From Streptomyces sp. L2 (GTDB lineage: Bacteria > Actinomycetota > Actinomycetes > Streptomycetales > Streptomycetaceae): a stretch of 64,000 bases of DNA. Both the position numbers and the translations under genes were made by a program. The DNA lies in contig NZ_QBDT01000001.1 in NCBI RefSeq assembly GCF_004124325.1, forward strand, positions 2,232,001-2,296,000, in the 5' to 3' direction. Positions within the stretch are counted from its first letter, which is position 1. Each line of letters starts with the position of its first letter. The notes under the pieces are model-generated. The model ran no database searches. It saw only the letters and a list, made by a program, of their open reading frames with translations, and had not been told where the DNA came from. This document shows, in pieces, positions 10,748 to 19,838 of this stretch.

Positions 10748-11806
10748 TCAGGCCAGGCCGAGGCGCTCGGCCGCGGTGGCCGCGTCGACCGGGACGGTGA
10801 CCGGCTGCGGCGCGCCGGCGACGGCCCAGTCGGGGTCCTTCAGGCCGTTGCCGGTGACCGTGCAGACGATCCGCTGGCCCGGGTCCACCTTGCCCTGTTC
10901 GGCGGCCTTGAGCAGACCGGCCACGGACGCGGCGGACGCGGGCTCCACGAAGACGCCCTCCTGCGCGGCCAACAGGCGGTAGGCGCGCAGGATCTCACGG
11001 TCCGTCACCTCGTCGATGGCGCCGCCGGACTCGTCGCGGGCGGCGAGGGCGAACTGCCAGGAGGCGGGGTTGCCGATGCGGATGGCGGTGGCGATGGTCG
11101 AGGGGTCCTTGACGACCTCGCCGCGCACGATCGGCGCGCTGCCGGAGGCCTGGAATCCCCACATGCGAGGGGTCCGCGTGGCGATGCCGTCGGCGGCGTA
11201 CTCCCGGTAGCCCTTCCAGTAGGCGGTGATGTTGCCCGCGTTGCCCACCGGGAGGACGTGGATGTCGGGCGCGTCGCCGAGCATGTCGACGATCTCGAAG
11301 GCGGCCGTCTTCTGGCCCTCGATCCGCACCGGGTTGACCGAATTGACCAGCGCCACCGGGTAGTTCTCGCTCAGCGAGCGGGCGAGGGTGAGGCAGTCGT
11401 CGAAGTTGCCGTCGACCTGGAGGATCTTCGCGCCGTGCACGAGGGCCTGGCCCATCTTGCCGAGCGCGATCTTCCCCTGCGGGACGAGCACGGCGGAGAC
11501 CATGCCCGCGCGTACGGCGTAGGCGGCGGCGGAGGCGGAGGTGTTGCCGGTGGAGGCGCAGATGACCGCCTTCGCCCCCTCCTCCTTCGCCTTGCTGATG
11601 GCCATGGTCATGCCGCGGTCCTTGAAGGAACCGGTGGGGTTGGCCCCCTCCACCTTCAGGTGGACCTCACAGCCCGTGCGCTCGGAGAGCACCTGCGCGG
11701 GCACGAGGGGCGTGCCGCCCTCGCGGAGCGTCACGACCGGCGTGGTGTCGGATACCGGCAGCCTGTCCCGGTACTCCTCGATGATTCCGCGCCACTGGTG
11801 GGTCAT
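10748..11806 (-). CDS. thrC: Threonine synthase
   Basis: Converts O-phosphohomoserine to threonine with PLP. 352 residues, the short actinobacterial class. The PLP lysine is in GSFKDRGM near residue 62, with the phosphate-binding [14 protein letters not shown] near residue 85 and the C-terminal [15 protein letters not shown] start at 11806 with GGAG-type signal upstream. Only 6 bp separate it from the hom stop, so hom and thrC are co-transcribed and probably translationally linked. Confidence 0.96.
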   Translation of the reverse strand: MTHQWRGIIEEYRDRLPVSDTTPVVTLREGGTPLVPAQVLSERTGCEVHLKVEGANPTGSFKDRGMTMAISKAKEEGAKAVICASTGNTSASAAAYAVRAGMVSAVLVPQGKIALGKMGQALVHGAKILQVDGNFDDCLTLARSLSENYPVALVNSVNPVRIEGQKTAAFEIVDMLGDAPDIHVLPVGNAGNITAYWKGYREYAADGIATRTPRMWGFQASGSAPIVRGEVVKDPSTIATAIRIGNPASWQFALAARDESGGAIDEVTDREILRAYRLLAAQEGVFVEPASAASVAGLLKAAEQGKVDPGQRIVCTVTGNGLKDPDWAVAGAPQPVTVPVDAATAAERLGLA

Positions 11807-11812
11807 TGCTGG

Positions 11813-13105
11813 TTACTCTCCTTCAACCCGCATGATGCTGGCGACACCCCGCACGGTGTCGAGCTTGCGCAGCGCCTCGACGGTCCCGCTGAGGGAGGCG
11901 TCGGACGCGCGATGGGTGACGACGACGAGGGAGGCCTCGCCGTCCTTGCCCGACTGGCGCACCGTATCGATCGACACGCCGTGCTCCGCGAACACGGTCG
12001 CGACCTGGGCGAGGACACCCGGTTTGTCGGCGACGTCGAGGCTGATGTGGTAGCGCGTCACGACCTCGCCCATGGGCGAGACGGTCAGGGCGGCGTACGC
12101 CGACTCTCCGGGCCCCGTTGCACCGTTGAGCCGGTTGCGGCAGACGGCGACGAGGTCGCCGAGCACGGCCGAGGCGGTCGGCGAACCGCCGGCGCCGGGG
12201 CCGTAGAACATGAGCTGTCCGGCCGCGTCGGACTCCACGAAGACGGCGTTGTACGCGCCGCGCACGGAGGCGAGCGGATGGGTCAGCGGGATCATCGCGG
12301 GGTGTACGCGCGCGGTGACGGAGGCGCCGTCGGCCGCCCGCTCGCAGATGGCCAGCAGCTTGATGGTGCAGCCCATCTCCTTCGCCGAGCGGAAGTCGGC
12401 GGCGGTGACCTCGGCCATGCCCTCGCGGTAGACGTCGTCGAGGCGCACGCGCGTGTGGAAGGCGATCCCGGCGAGGATGGCGGCCTTGGCGGCGGCGTCG
12501 AAGCCCTCGACGTCGGCGGTGGGGTCGGCTTCCGCGTATCCCAGGGCGGTGGCCTCGTCGAGCGCCTCCTGGTACCCGGCGCCGGTGGAGTCCATCTTGT
12601 CGAGGATGAAGTTGGTCGTGCCGTTGACGATCCCCAGCACCCGGTTGACCTTGTCGCCGGCGAGGGACTCGCGCAGCGGCCGGATCAGCGGGATGGCACC
12701 GGCGACGGCGGCCTCGTAGTAGAGGTCCTTCTTGTTCTCGATCGCCGCCGCGTGCAGGGCGGCCCCGTCCTGGGCGAGCAGGGCCTTGTTCGCGGAGACG
12801 ACGGACGCGCCGTGCTCGAACGCGGTGGTGATGAGGGTCCGGGCCGGCTCGATGCCGCCGATCACCTCGACGACGACGTCGATGTCGCCGCGTTTGACGA
12901 GGGCGGTGGCGTCGGTGGTGACGAGGGCCGGGTCGATGCCCTCGCGCACCTTGCCGGTCCGCCGGACCGCGACCCCGGCGAGCTCGACCGGGGCCCCGAT
13001 CCGGGCCGTGAGGTCGTCGGCGTGCGTCGTCATGATGCGCGCCACCTCTGAGCCGACGACCCCACAGCCCAGCAGCGCCACCTTCAGCGGACGCGTACGC
13101 ATCAT
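11813..13105 (-). CDS. hom: Homoserine dehydrogenase with ACT domain
   Basis: NAD(P)-dependent reduction of aspartate semialdehyde to homoserine. 430 residues: NAD-binding Rossmann start (VALLGCGVVGSEVA), catalytic domain with GIVNGTTNFIL and the ADPTADVEGFDAAAK segment that bears catalytic Asp and Lys, and a C-terminal ACT domain (about 355-425) that normally senses threonine for feedback inhibition. Start chosen at MMRTRPLKV with GAGG 4-8 bases upstream; the ORF is open 16 codons further but without a matching ribosome site. First gene of hom-thrC-thrB. Confidence 0.96.
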   Translation of the reverse strand: MMRTRPLKVALLGCGVVGSEVARIMTTHADDLTARIGAPVELAGVAVRRTGKVREGIDPALVTTDATALVKRGDIDVVVEVIGGIEPARTLITTAFEHGASVVSANKALLAQDGAALHAAAIENKKDLYYEAAVAGAIPLIRPLRESLAGDKVNRVLGIVNGTTNFILDKMDSTGAGYQEALDEATALGYAEADPTADVEGFDAAAKAAILAGIAFHTRVRLDDVYREGMAEVTAADFRSAKEMGCTIKLLAICERAADGASVTARVHPAMIPLTHPLASVRGAYNAVFVESDAAGQLMFYGPGAGGSPTASAVLGDLVAVCRNRLNGATGPGESAYAALTVSPMGEVVTRYHISLDVADKPGVLAQVATVFAEHGVSIDTVRQSGKDGEASLVVVTHRASDASLSGTVEALRKLDTVRGVASIMRVEGE

Positions 13106-13276
13106 CCGACCTCGTTTCCTCATACCGTCTACGGTTGGACCAGTCTCACTCACCGGACGGGAGTTTCTACCCTTCGTCCGGATCGTGAGACATCTATTTC
13201 ATTTCCACGGACCCGCCGGACAGGAGATCTTCCGGACCCCTTGTCGGCTTCCGGGCCCCTTATGGGCTTCCGGAAC

Positions 13277-14668
13277 TCACCCCACGTCGAGGCGCAGCAG
13301 ATCCTCCTCCGTCTCACGCCGGACGATGACCCGGGCCTCGCCGTCCTTCACCGCGACGACGGGCGGCCGGAGAGCGTGGTTGTAGTTGCTGGCCATGGAC
13401 CGGCAGTACGCACCGGTGGCGGGTACGGCGATCAGGTCGCCCGGCGCCAGGTCCCCCGGCAGGAACGCGTCCTTGACCACGATGTCCCCGCTCTCGCAGT
13501 GCTTGCCGACGACCCGCGTGAGCATCGGCTCGGCGCTGGAGGTCCGGGACACGAGGGCGACGCTGTACTCGGCGTCGTACAGGGCGGTCCGGATGTTGTC
13601 GGACATGCCGCCGTCGACGGAGACGTACGTCCGCAGCCCCTCCAGCGGCTTGACCGTGCCGACCTCGTACAGCGTGAAGGCGGTGGGCCCGACGATGGCG
13701 CGGCCGGGCTCGACGGAGATCCGGGGGGTCCGCAGCCCGGCGCCCTCGCACTCGCGGGTGACGATCTCGGTCAGCGCCTTGGCGATCTCGTGCGGCTCAC
13801 GCGGGTCGTCGTCACTGGTGTAGGCGATCCCGAGGCCGCCGCCGAGGTCGATCTCGGGCAGCTCGACCCCGTGCTCGTCCCTGATGTCCTTCAGCAGCCG
13901 CACCACCCGGTGCGCGGCGACCTCGAACCCGGACATGTCGAAGATCTGCGAGCCGATGTGGCTGTGGATCCCGATGAGCTCCAGCCCGTCGAGCTGCAGC
14001 GCCCGCCGTACGGCCTCGGCGGCCTGGCCGCCCGCCAGCGGAATCCCGAACTTCTGGTCCTCGTGGGCGGTGGCGATGAACTCGTGCGTGTGCGCCTCGA
14101 CGCCCACCGTGATCCGGATCTGGACCTTCTGCCGCTGCCCCAGCGACTGGGCGATGTGCGCGACCCGCACGATCTCCTGGAACGAGTCGAGTACGATCCG
14201 CCCGACCCCGGCCTCTACGGCCCGCCGGATCTCGTCGCCGGACTTGTTGTTCCCGTGGAAGGCGATGCGCTCGGCGGGCATCCCGGCGGACAGCGCGGTC
14301 GCCAGCTCGCCACCCGAGCACACGTCCAGATTCAGCCCCTCCTCCGCGAGCCACCGTACGACGGCGCGCGAGAGGAAGGCCTTGCCGGCGTAGAACACGT
14401 CGGCGTCGGCCCCGAAGGCGGTACGCCAGGCCCGCGCCCGGGCCCGGAAGTCGGCCTCGTCGAGGATGTAGGCGGGAGTACCGAACTCCTCGGCCAGCCG
14501 GGTCGCGCTGACGCCTCCGACAGTCAGCACCCCACCCTCGTCCCGCCCCACGGTCTGGGCCCACACCTTGTGGTCGAGGACGTTGAGGTCGGCGGGCGGG
14601 GCGGAGTAGTGCCCCTCGGGCAGGACATCGGCGTGGCGGGGCCCGGCGGGGTGGGCGGAACGGCTCAT
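13277..14668 (-). CDS. lysA: Diaminopimelate decarboxylase
   Basis: Last step of lysine synthesis: decarboxylates meso-diaminopimelate using PLP. 463 residues, alanine-racemase-like barrel plus beta domain. PLP lysine in VFYAGKAFLS near residue 95, HSHIGSQ near residue 236, GGGLGIAY for phosphate binding, and the active-site cysteine segment KHCESGD near residue 388 followed by YCRSMASNYN. ATG at 14668 with a weak GAGAG upstream. It precedes hom by about 170 bp, and aspartate-family genes lysA-hom-thrC-thrB thus lie together. Confidence 0.96.
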   Translation of the reverse strand: MSRSAHPAGPRHADVLPEGHYSAPPADLNVLDHKVWAQTVGRDEGGVLTVGGVSATRLAEEFGTPAYILDEADFRARARAWRTAFGADADVFYAGKAFLSRAVVRWLAEEGLNLDVCSGGELATALSAGMPAERIAFHGNNKSGDEIRRAVEAGVGRIVLDSFQEIVRVAHIAQSLGQRQKVQIRITVGVEAHTHEFIATAHEDQKFGIPLAGGQAAEAVRRALQLDGLELIGIHSHIGSQIFDMSGFEVAAHRVVRLLKDIRDEHGVELPEIDLGGGLGIAYTSDDDPREPHEIAKALTEIVTRECEGAGLRTPRISVEPGRAIVGPTAFTLYEVGTVKPLEGLRTYVSVDGGMSDNIRTALYDAEYSVALVSRTSSAEPMLTRVVGKHCESGDIVVKDAFLPGDLAPGDLIAVPATGAYCRSMASNYNHALRPPVVAVKDGEARVIVRRETEEDLLRLDVG

Positions 14669-14718
14669 GACGTGACTCTCAGACTCTCTGTCTCTCTCCG
14701 CGGCGGCCCGGGGCCGCC

Positions 14719-15732
14719 TCAGAGGTGTTCGGGTGCGTCGATGCCGAGCAGGGACAGGCCACCGGCCAGCACCGTCCCGGCGGCTTCGGCGAGGGCGAGC
14801 CGGGCACGGTGGGCGGCCGAGGGTTTCTCCTCGCCACTCGGCAGCACGGTCGGTACGAACGGCAGCACGGCATCGGCGACGGTGACGAGATGCCGGGCGA
14901 CCCGGTCCGGGGCGCGATGGGTGGCGGCCGCGGCGAGGATGCGGGGGTGGGCGGCGAGGGCGGCGACGAGGGGGCGTACGAGGGCGACGTCACCGGTGCC
15001 GGTGGGGTTGGCGTCGGTGTCGGCGAGCGGGCCGGCGTCGGCGTCGAACCCCAGGCGGGCGGCGTTGCGGCTGACGGACCTGACGCGGGCGTGGGCGTAC
15101 CGCACCCGGAACAGCGGATTGCTCTCGCGCTGCACGAGGTGGTCGGCGGTGATCCGGGGCCGGTCGTGCGCGGCCGGGTACAGCAGGGCCCACTGCGCGG
15201 CGTCGGCCCCGAGCGGGGCGGGGTCCTCGGCCGCCGGAACGGGCCGCAGATTGACGGGCTCCCCGTGCTCGACCTCGGCCCGCCCGCCCTGGGTGGCCAC
15301 GATCCGCGCCACCGCGTCGGCGACGACCTCGGCACGGACGTCGTACGGCACACGCAGCACGACGACTTGCCCGGCGAGCTCCTCACCGCACCCGTAGCCG
15401 GCGCCGAGCTCGCGAATCTCACGGACGACCCCCGGCGCGGGATCGGCGCTCCGACTGAGGCTGATGTTGAGGAACCCGGGTCCGGTGATGACGACGTCCC
15501 GGATCCCGTCCACCTCGACAAGCCGCGCACGCAGCACCTCGGCGACCTCAAGAGGCTTCCGTCCGGCGGCACCGGCGATCCGCAGCGCGACGTTGGTGGC
15601 GTAGTCCCCGCACCCACCGGGCCCGGGCTCCCCCACCACGACCCGCTCCGGCACAGTCACCTTCAGCTCCCCCGCGTCCACAGCACGACGCACCGCGTGC
15701 AACACGGTGCGGGAGAGCTCGACGGGGGTCAC
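14719..15732 (-). CDS. nrtL: ArgRS-like anticodon-binding protein (NrtL-type)
   Basis: 337-residue protein with the N-terminal Add-1-like domain (GDYATNVALRIA near residue 42) and C-terminal DALR anticodon-binding domain (ESNPLFRVRYAHARVRSV near residue 205) of arginyl-tRNA synthetase, but with no HIGH or KMSKS catalytic motifs and about 200 residues shorter than ArgS. Therefore it cannot be a functional synthetase; proteins of this type are conserved beside lysA in Streptomyces and are named NrtL. The GTG start (MTPVELSRTVL) has a weak ribosome site. It is 50 bp from lysA on the same strand. Function unknown; tRNA binding or regulation is inference. Confidence 0.85.
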   Translation of the reverse strand: MTPVELSRTVLHAVRRAVDAGELKVTVPERVVVGEPGPGGCGDYATNVALRIAGAAGRKPLEVAEVLRARLVEVDGIRDVVITGPGFLNISLSRSADPAPGVVREIRELGAGYGCGEELAGQVVVLRVPYDVRAEVVADAVARIVATQGGRAEVEHGEPVNLRPVPAAEDPAPLGADAAQWALLYPAAHDRPRITADHLVQRESNPLFRVRYAHARVRSVSRNAARLGFDADAGPLADTDANPTGTGDVALVRPLVAALAAHPRILAAAATHRAPDRVARHLVTVADAVLPFVPTVLPSGEEKPSAAHRARLALAEAAGTVLAGGLSLLGIDAPEHL

Positions 15733-15855
15733 GGGACAAGCGTAGGGGAGGAGGGGGGTGGGTATGCGAACCGGTTTCGGGTGGTGGGACGGCGGGGCCG
15801 AGGGAGCTACACAACAGGAGGGGAGGAGCTAGGCAACAGAACCGGCGGACACGGA

Positions 15856-16407
15856 CTAGGCAACAGGCCCGGAAACGGGCCCGGAAACGGGCCCGGAAAC
15901 GGGCCCGGAAACCTCCCCGATCACTTCCCCGTCCTCACCACCGTCTTCTCCCTCACCCTCATCACCCTGCCCACCATCACGAGGCCGAGACCCCTCACAG
16001 GCCCCTCCCCCTCCCCGCCCCCGTCCCCCACTGCCACGCTCAAGCAGCTGCTTCACGAGGCGGACGAGCTCGGCCGGCTCGAAGGGCTTGGCCAGAAAGG
16101 CGTCGACACCGACGCCGATCCCGGCCTCGACCTCGTACTGCGTGCAGGCGCTGATGATGGCGAGGGGAAGATGACGGGTCCGGGGATCCTCACGCAGCCG
16201 CTCCGCGGTACGCAGCCCGTCCAGTCGCGGCATGACGACATCAAGAGTGACGACGTCGGGGCGCACCTCGTGCACCACATCCAGACACTCGGCACCATCG
16301 GCCGCGGTCACGACCTCAAGCCCCTCAAGCTCAAGGTTGACCCTGATCAGCTGCCGGATGACCTTGTTGTCGTCCACAACAAGCACCCGGCCCGACGCCC
16401 CTGGCAC
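15856..16407 (-). CDS. Single-domain response regulator with repetitive tail
   Basis: CheY-like receiver of about 120 residues: acidic pair VVDDN (near residue 11), phosphoacceptor Asp in TLDVVMPRLDG (near 55), and the conserved lysine in FLAKPFEP (near 108). No DNA-binding output domain follows; instead there is a 60-residue Gly/Glu/Asp-rich tail that ends in four VSGP units encoded by a 12-bp tandem repeat (15865-15912). GTG start. It is the gene nearest to the tRNA-Arg used by the AICE. Partner kinase not visible. The tail is probably disordered and could vary in length between strains. Confidence 0.88.
   Translation of the reverse strand: MPGASGRVLVVDDNKVIRQLIRVNLELEGLEVVTAADGAECLDVVHEVRPDVVTLDVVMPRLDGLRTAERLREDPRTRHLPLAIISACTQYEVEAGIGVGVDAFLAKPFEPAELVRLVKQLLERGSGGRGRGGGGACEGSRPRDGGQGDEGEGEDGGEDGEVIGEVSGPVSGPVSGPVSGPVA
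15865..15912. repeat. 12-bp tandem repeat GGGCCCGGAAAC inside the response regulator gene
   Basis: Four in-frame units encode (VSGP)4 at the extreme C-terminus; being a multiple of three, copy changes keep the frame. Confidence 0.85.
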
Positions 16408-16572
16408 AACTCGAGACTAGGTCCGGACCGGCCACCGCGTCCGGGTTTTCCCCACTTCCACCCCGTCCGGGGGACCCACCCCGCCTGCCCGTGGAAACCC
16501 GTTCCTGATCACCCCGCGGAACCTGCTAGGGTTCTACCCGTCGCCACCGAGCACCAGCTCAAAGCCTGACAC

Positions 16573-16644
16573 GCCCCCGTAGCTCAGGGGATAGAGCAAC
16601 GGCCTCCGGAGCCGTGTGCGCAGGTTCGAATCCTGCCGGGGGCA
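16573..16644 (+). tRNA. tRNA-Arg(CCG)
   Basis: 72 nt cloverleaf: acceptor GCCCCCG pairs with CGGGGGC; D-arm with GCTC-AGGGGATA-GAGC; anticodon stem ACGGC/GCCGT with loop CTCCGGA, giving anticodon CCG for CGG codons; T-arm CAGG-TTCGAAT-CCTG; discriminator A. CCA is not encoded. Its 3' part (from the anticodon loop) is the AICE attachment site and stays intact after integration. Confidence 0.97.
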
Positions 16645-16645
16645 C
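16604..16645 (+). other. Left attachment site (attL) of the AICE, inside tRNA-Arg
   Basis: A 42-bp segment from the anticodon loop to one base past the tRNA end is repeated without a mismatch at 32970-33011. Bases on either side differ. This is the standard AICE integration pattern in which the tRNA gene is restored. Confidence 0.93.
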
Positions 16646-16699
16646 TCGCCAGTCAGCCAGCAAGAATCATGCTCTGACCAGTGCGGATGCCGACATGAG

Positions 16700-16738
16700 A
16701 GAGCGGGAGTCAGTCTCACTGACTCCCGCTCTTTCTCG
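16700..16738 (+). terminator. Terminator downstream of tRNA-Arg
   Basis: A perfect 15-bp stem (16700-16714 with 16718-16732, loop CTC) followed by TTCTCGTT. It lies on the element side of attL, so the AICE supplies the tRNA with a terminator on integration. Confidence 0.85.
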
Positions 16739-16858
16739 TTGTCTCTCACCGTTCGCGCACCATCTGCGATACACGCGACACAGCTCCGATACACCCACGC
16801 GCTCCTCACGCGGAGGGCACCCCTGACGACGTCAGGGACTGTACGGAAGGATGTCGAC

Positions 16859-17092
16859 ATGCCCACAGCAAAGAGCTTCACAGCGTGGTTGAAGACCCAA
16901 ACCGATCGGGAGAGTGGCATCGGCGACCTCGCCCGCGACGTCTCCAATGATCCCGACTGGCCTTCACGGAAGGGGCAGTCGGGGCAGCGGGCCTACCTCG
17001 AAGAGCGAGGCGCCATCCCAGCCGCCATCGAGATGTTCGAAGACGCATGGGTTCGATACGAGGCGTACCGGGCGCAGTCAGGCGACGCCTGA
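16859..17092 (+). CDS. YozE SAM-like domain protein
   Basis: 77 residues. The pattern SFTAWLKTQ-X5-GIGDLARDVSNDPDWP matches the YozE_SAM_like family, a small helical domain of unknown role found in Firmicutes and on actinobacterial mobile elements. ATG start with GGAAGGATG-type signal about 8-12 bases before. It is the only plus-strand gene at the left end and is followed 4 bp later by a strong hairpin. Function unknown; probably AICE cargo or an accessory. Confidence 0.75.
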   Translation: MPTAKSFTAWLKTQTDRESGIGDLARDVSNDPDWPSRKGQSGQRAYLEERGAIPAAIEMFEDAWVRYEAYRAQSGDA

Positions 17093-17096
17093 TCCG

Positions 17097-17133
17097 GTAG
17101 CGAGTGGCCAAAAGGGTTTTGGCCACTCGCTAC
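17097..17133. terminator. 17-bp perfect hairpin between convergent genes
   Basis: GTAGCGAGTGGCCAAAA pairs perfectly with TTTTGGCCACTCGCTAC around GGG. With A and T runs in the stem it can end transcripts from both sides: the YozE gene and the minus-strand cargo gene. Confidence 0.9.
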
Positions 17134-17159
17134 ACGCGGCGTACTTGCCACCGCTGGTT

Positions 17160-18350
17160 CTACAGGAGCGTCACCATCTCCCGGAGGACGGCGTTGAGGC
17201 GGATGGGGGTCGGAATGTCATCCATGGTGATGACGGGCACGCTCAGGCCGATGGGCCGGTGCATCACGTCGTCCCCGATGGTCTTGTAGTTCGCGAGGAA
17301 CTGGGCGTGCGCCTTGTCGGTCTGCTTCATCTTGAACGTGTGCTGGGACGCGACTTGCTTGAAGTCCGGCTGCCCGAATACCGGCGGAATGTGGTCCATG
17401 ACGGCCCGAATCATCGCAGCGCAGACATACGGGTTACCCGCCTTATAGGCGTCATTAAGGCCCTGACACAGGGCGATGAGCTTGTGCACCTTCCACTTGG
17501 TGCCCGCGGCCGCCTGTTCCAGGTCGTCGAGGAGGGCGAGGTCGACGTACGGCCCGCGCCCGAGAGCAGCGGCCGGCGGCGCCACCGCGATGGCGGGAGT
17601 GCCGTACTGGCCTGCCGTCGTGAAGACGATCTCGCAGGTCTTTTCGACGTACTCCTCCACGGTGCTCACCCCGCGGTACTGCAACACGCTCCGGGTGACC
17701 TCCCTCTCCCAGGAACCGTCGCCAAGGCCAGCACCGCTGCCGCTCAGGAGCGGCTCGACGTTGATCAGGTCGGGCAGCACCTTGACGAACCACGGCTTGA
17801 GGTGGGGAAGTGCGTCTGCCAGCTCACCGGAACGCAGCATGACAGTGGGCACCGTCTCGAAGTGCATCGGTCGGCTGGTGTACAGGTCGATCATGTGGCG
17901 GAGGGCCTGCACGAACGGCTCCCCGGCTGCCATCCGCACCTCGTTGAGCTTGATCGAGGCGGCCATAGTCAGCCGGACCCTGTCGTTCGCGCTGATGGGG
18001 GCACGCATGGGGGTGGTGAAGCCGTACCCGGCGGCGTACGGCGCGTCGAGCCCCACGCGCGGCAGCGAGTGGAAGATAGCATCGGCGTCCTGCCCGCGCA
18101 TGTCGAAGTGGTGCTGGATGTTGGCCCACAGCGGCCACTCGCCTCGGTTGAGCCACGGGTGGGCAATGGCGGTGAGAAGACTCCGCTGGTCCAGCGTGAG
18201 CTCCACCTTGAAGAGCGTGTCCAAGGAAACCTCTTGGTGCGAAGCGAGGGAGACGGGCGACCATGGATGCGTCCGCGTCCGACAGAGCGTCAGGCCGTTC
18301 ATCGTACCGAGCCCCGCCCCCCACTCGCCTCGCATAATTTGCGCCTTCAT
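17160..18350 (-). CDS. Unknown AICE cargo protein, wHTH-like N-terminus
   Basis: 396 residues at most. Not recognised as a named family. The N-terminal region after residue 45 (LTLDQRSLLTAIAHPWLNRGE) resembles a winged-helix-type segment, and the C-terminal 100 residues (MIRAVMDHIPPVFG then IGDDVMHRPIG) have conserved-looking His/Asp residues like those of several uncharacterised prokaryotic proteins found near defence genes; that link is a recollection, not shown here. Start uncertain: the ATG at 18350, an ATG giving MNGLTLCRT, or a TTG at 18224 behind AAGAGG. It lies between int and attL, a usual cargo position in an element, and is isolated from the int stop by 30 bp. Confidence 0.6.
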   Translation of the reverse strand: MKAQIMRGEWGAGLGTMNGLTLCRTRTHPWSPVSLASHQEVSLDTLFKVELTLDQRSLLTAIAHPWLNRGEWPLWANIQHHFDMRGQDADAIFHSLPRVGLDAPYAAGYGFTTPMRAPISANDRVRLTMAASIKLNEVRMAAGEPFVQALRHMIDLYTSRPMHFETVPTVMLRSGELADALPHLKPWFVKVLPDLINVEPLLSGSGAGLGDGSWEREVTRSVLQYRGVSTVEEYVEKTCEIVFTTAGQYGTPAIAVAPPAAALGRGPYVDLALLDDLEQAAAGTKWKVHKLIALCQGLNDAYKAGNPYVCAAMIRAVMDHIPPVFGQPDFKQVASQHTFKMKQTDKAHAQFLANYKTIGDDVMHRPIGLSVPVITMDDIPTPIRLNAVLREMVTLL

Positions 18351-18380
18351 CTCATCCGGAAGATGCGATGACGCCGACGG

Positions 18381-19838
18381 CTATACCGTGTCTCCGTCCT
18401 CCTCCAACGCTTTTGTGATCTTCGCGTTGGCGGCTTCCTCGTGACCGTCGATGCAGCCGTGATAGCGACGGTGGATCACCTCCGGCGAGTTGCCAACCCT
18501 CCGGGCAACCTCAGCGATCGGGACTCCCGCATTCAGCCACCGTGTGATGCAGGCGTGCCGCAGGTCGTACGGGCGTCCGGCCAACGGAGAAGCGACGCGC
18601 TCAGGCGGGAGCGCATACCCCCGCGCTTCCTCCCACACCCGCCAGTAGGTGGAAGAGCCGACCACTCCCCCGCGCTCGTTGCCGAACACACGCCCTTCCT
18701 TGGCCGTGCCGAATGTGTCCAGGTGCGTCCGCAGGATCGCAACCAGGACGGGCGGGATGGGCACCGGTCGGTCACTCTTAGCCTCTCGCGCCTTCAGCCC
18801 TCGCCGGTCGTGACGCTCGCCGGAATCGGTCCACTGCTTCCCGGAGACGGGGCGCGTCTCCCGGAGCGTCAGCGTGCCCCATCCCGCATCTGGGAGATCG
18901 CAGTCAGACAGTCTCAACCCGACCGCCTCAGCCGGACGCAAGCCCGCGTAGTACAGGACCGCGTAGAAGGCCGTCAGACGCCTGCCACGGCACCGATCCC
19001 ACGATCCGACGTAGGAGACCCCCGCGAGCAACTGACGGGCCTGTACGGCGTTCACGAGAACGCGCCGGTCCACCACGTCGTTGGAACCGACGTGCTTCCG
19101 GCGGGCGCGCTGAAGCGGGTTCTCCGGGAGTTCCCCCGCTACCACCGCGTGTTCGAGGGCGGTGTTCAGGGCCCGGCGGCGACGCCTGTACGTGTCGCCC
19201 GCCGCCGGGGTGCCGTCCAGCTTGTACCCGATGCGGTACAGCACGTCTTCGAACACTTCGGCACCGGTCACATCGAGGACCGGCCGATCCGCCGTCGTGA
19301 GCCAGTCGTACGCGGCCTTGAGTTCGGCCGGTGGATCCTCACCCGCGTTCGCGGGCACGATCCCCCACCGGAACGCCAACCGCAGTTGCTCATCCGGGGG
19401 AACACCGTCCCCCCGCTGGACCATGGCGAGACTCACGGCGGCAAGACCGTCCGCCATGCCCTCACGGGTCTTGGCCGCGCTCGTACGCCACCGCCCGGCG
19501 ACGTACTTGCGGCAGAACTCGAACCACCTCACCGGCTCCTCAGCCGCCGTTTCGGCCGCTTCCGCCGCCGCGCGGACTTCGGACTCAGGCTGTCCGCTTG
19601 CAATCTTGAAAGCCTCGCCGCGCCGCATGGCCTGCCGCAGTTCCGAACGTCGGCTCTCGGCAAGTGCCGACGTGGCGAACGTTGCGCTGCTCACCTTCCC
19701 GCCTACGACCCATCGGAGTTGGTACGGACGCGCCTTGCGGTTGACCTTCGTGACCTTCCACAGTCGGATGTCGAGGGAATACCCCGGCCGCGCCTCCCCG
19801 TGCGGACGGCGGACCGGCGTGTCGTCAGTCGTGCTCAC
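18381..19838 (-). CDS. int: Tyrosine recombinase, AICE integrase
   Basis: Site-specific integrase acting at tRNA-Arg. 485 residues from the GTG (MSTTDDTPVRR) with GGAGGACGC upstream. N-terminal arm-binding region (YSLDIRLWKV, QLRWVVGGK), a core-binding domain, then catalytic domain with Arg I in YYAGLRPAEAVGLR, box II PYDLRHACITRW, and the nucleophile in VIHRRYHGCIDG near the C-terminus. It overlaps xis by 4 bases (GTGA). It resembles the broken integrase at 33229-34636 throughout, including RVASPLAGRPYDLRH against VVASPLAARPYDLRH. Confidence 0.95.
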   Translation of the reverse strand: MSTTDDTPVRRPHGEARPGYSLDIRLWKVTKVNRKARPYQLRWVVGGKVSSATFATSALAESRRSELRQAMRRGEAFKIASGQPESEVRAAAEAAETAAEEPVRWFEFCRKYVAGRWRTSAAKTREGMADGLAAVSLAMVQRGDGVPPDEQLRLAFRWGIVPANAGEDPPAELKAAYDWLTTADRPVLDVTGAEVFEDVLYRIGYKLDGTPAAGDTYRRRRRALNTALEHAVVAGELPENPLQRARRKHVGSNDVVDRRVLVNAVQARQLLAGVSYVGSWDRCRGRRLTAFYAVLYYAGLRPAEAVGLRLSDCDLPDAGWGTLTLRETRPVSGKQWTDSGERHDRRGLKAREAKSDRPVPIPPVLVAILRTHLDTFGTAKEGRVFGNERGGVVGSSTYWRVWEEARGYALPPERVASPLAGRPYDLRHACITRWLNAGVPIAEVARRVGNSPEVIHRRYHGCIDGHEEAANAKITKALEEDGDTV

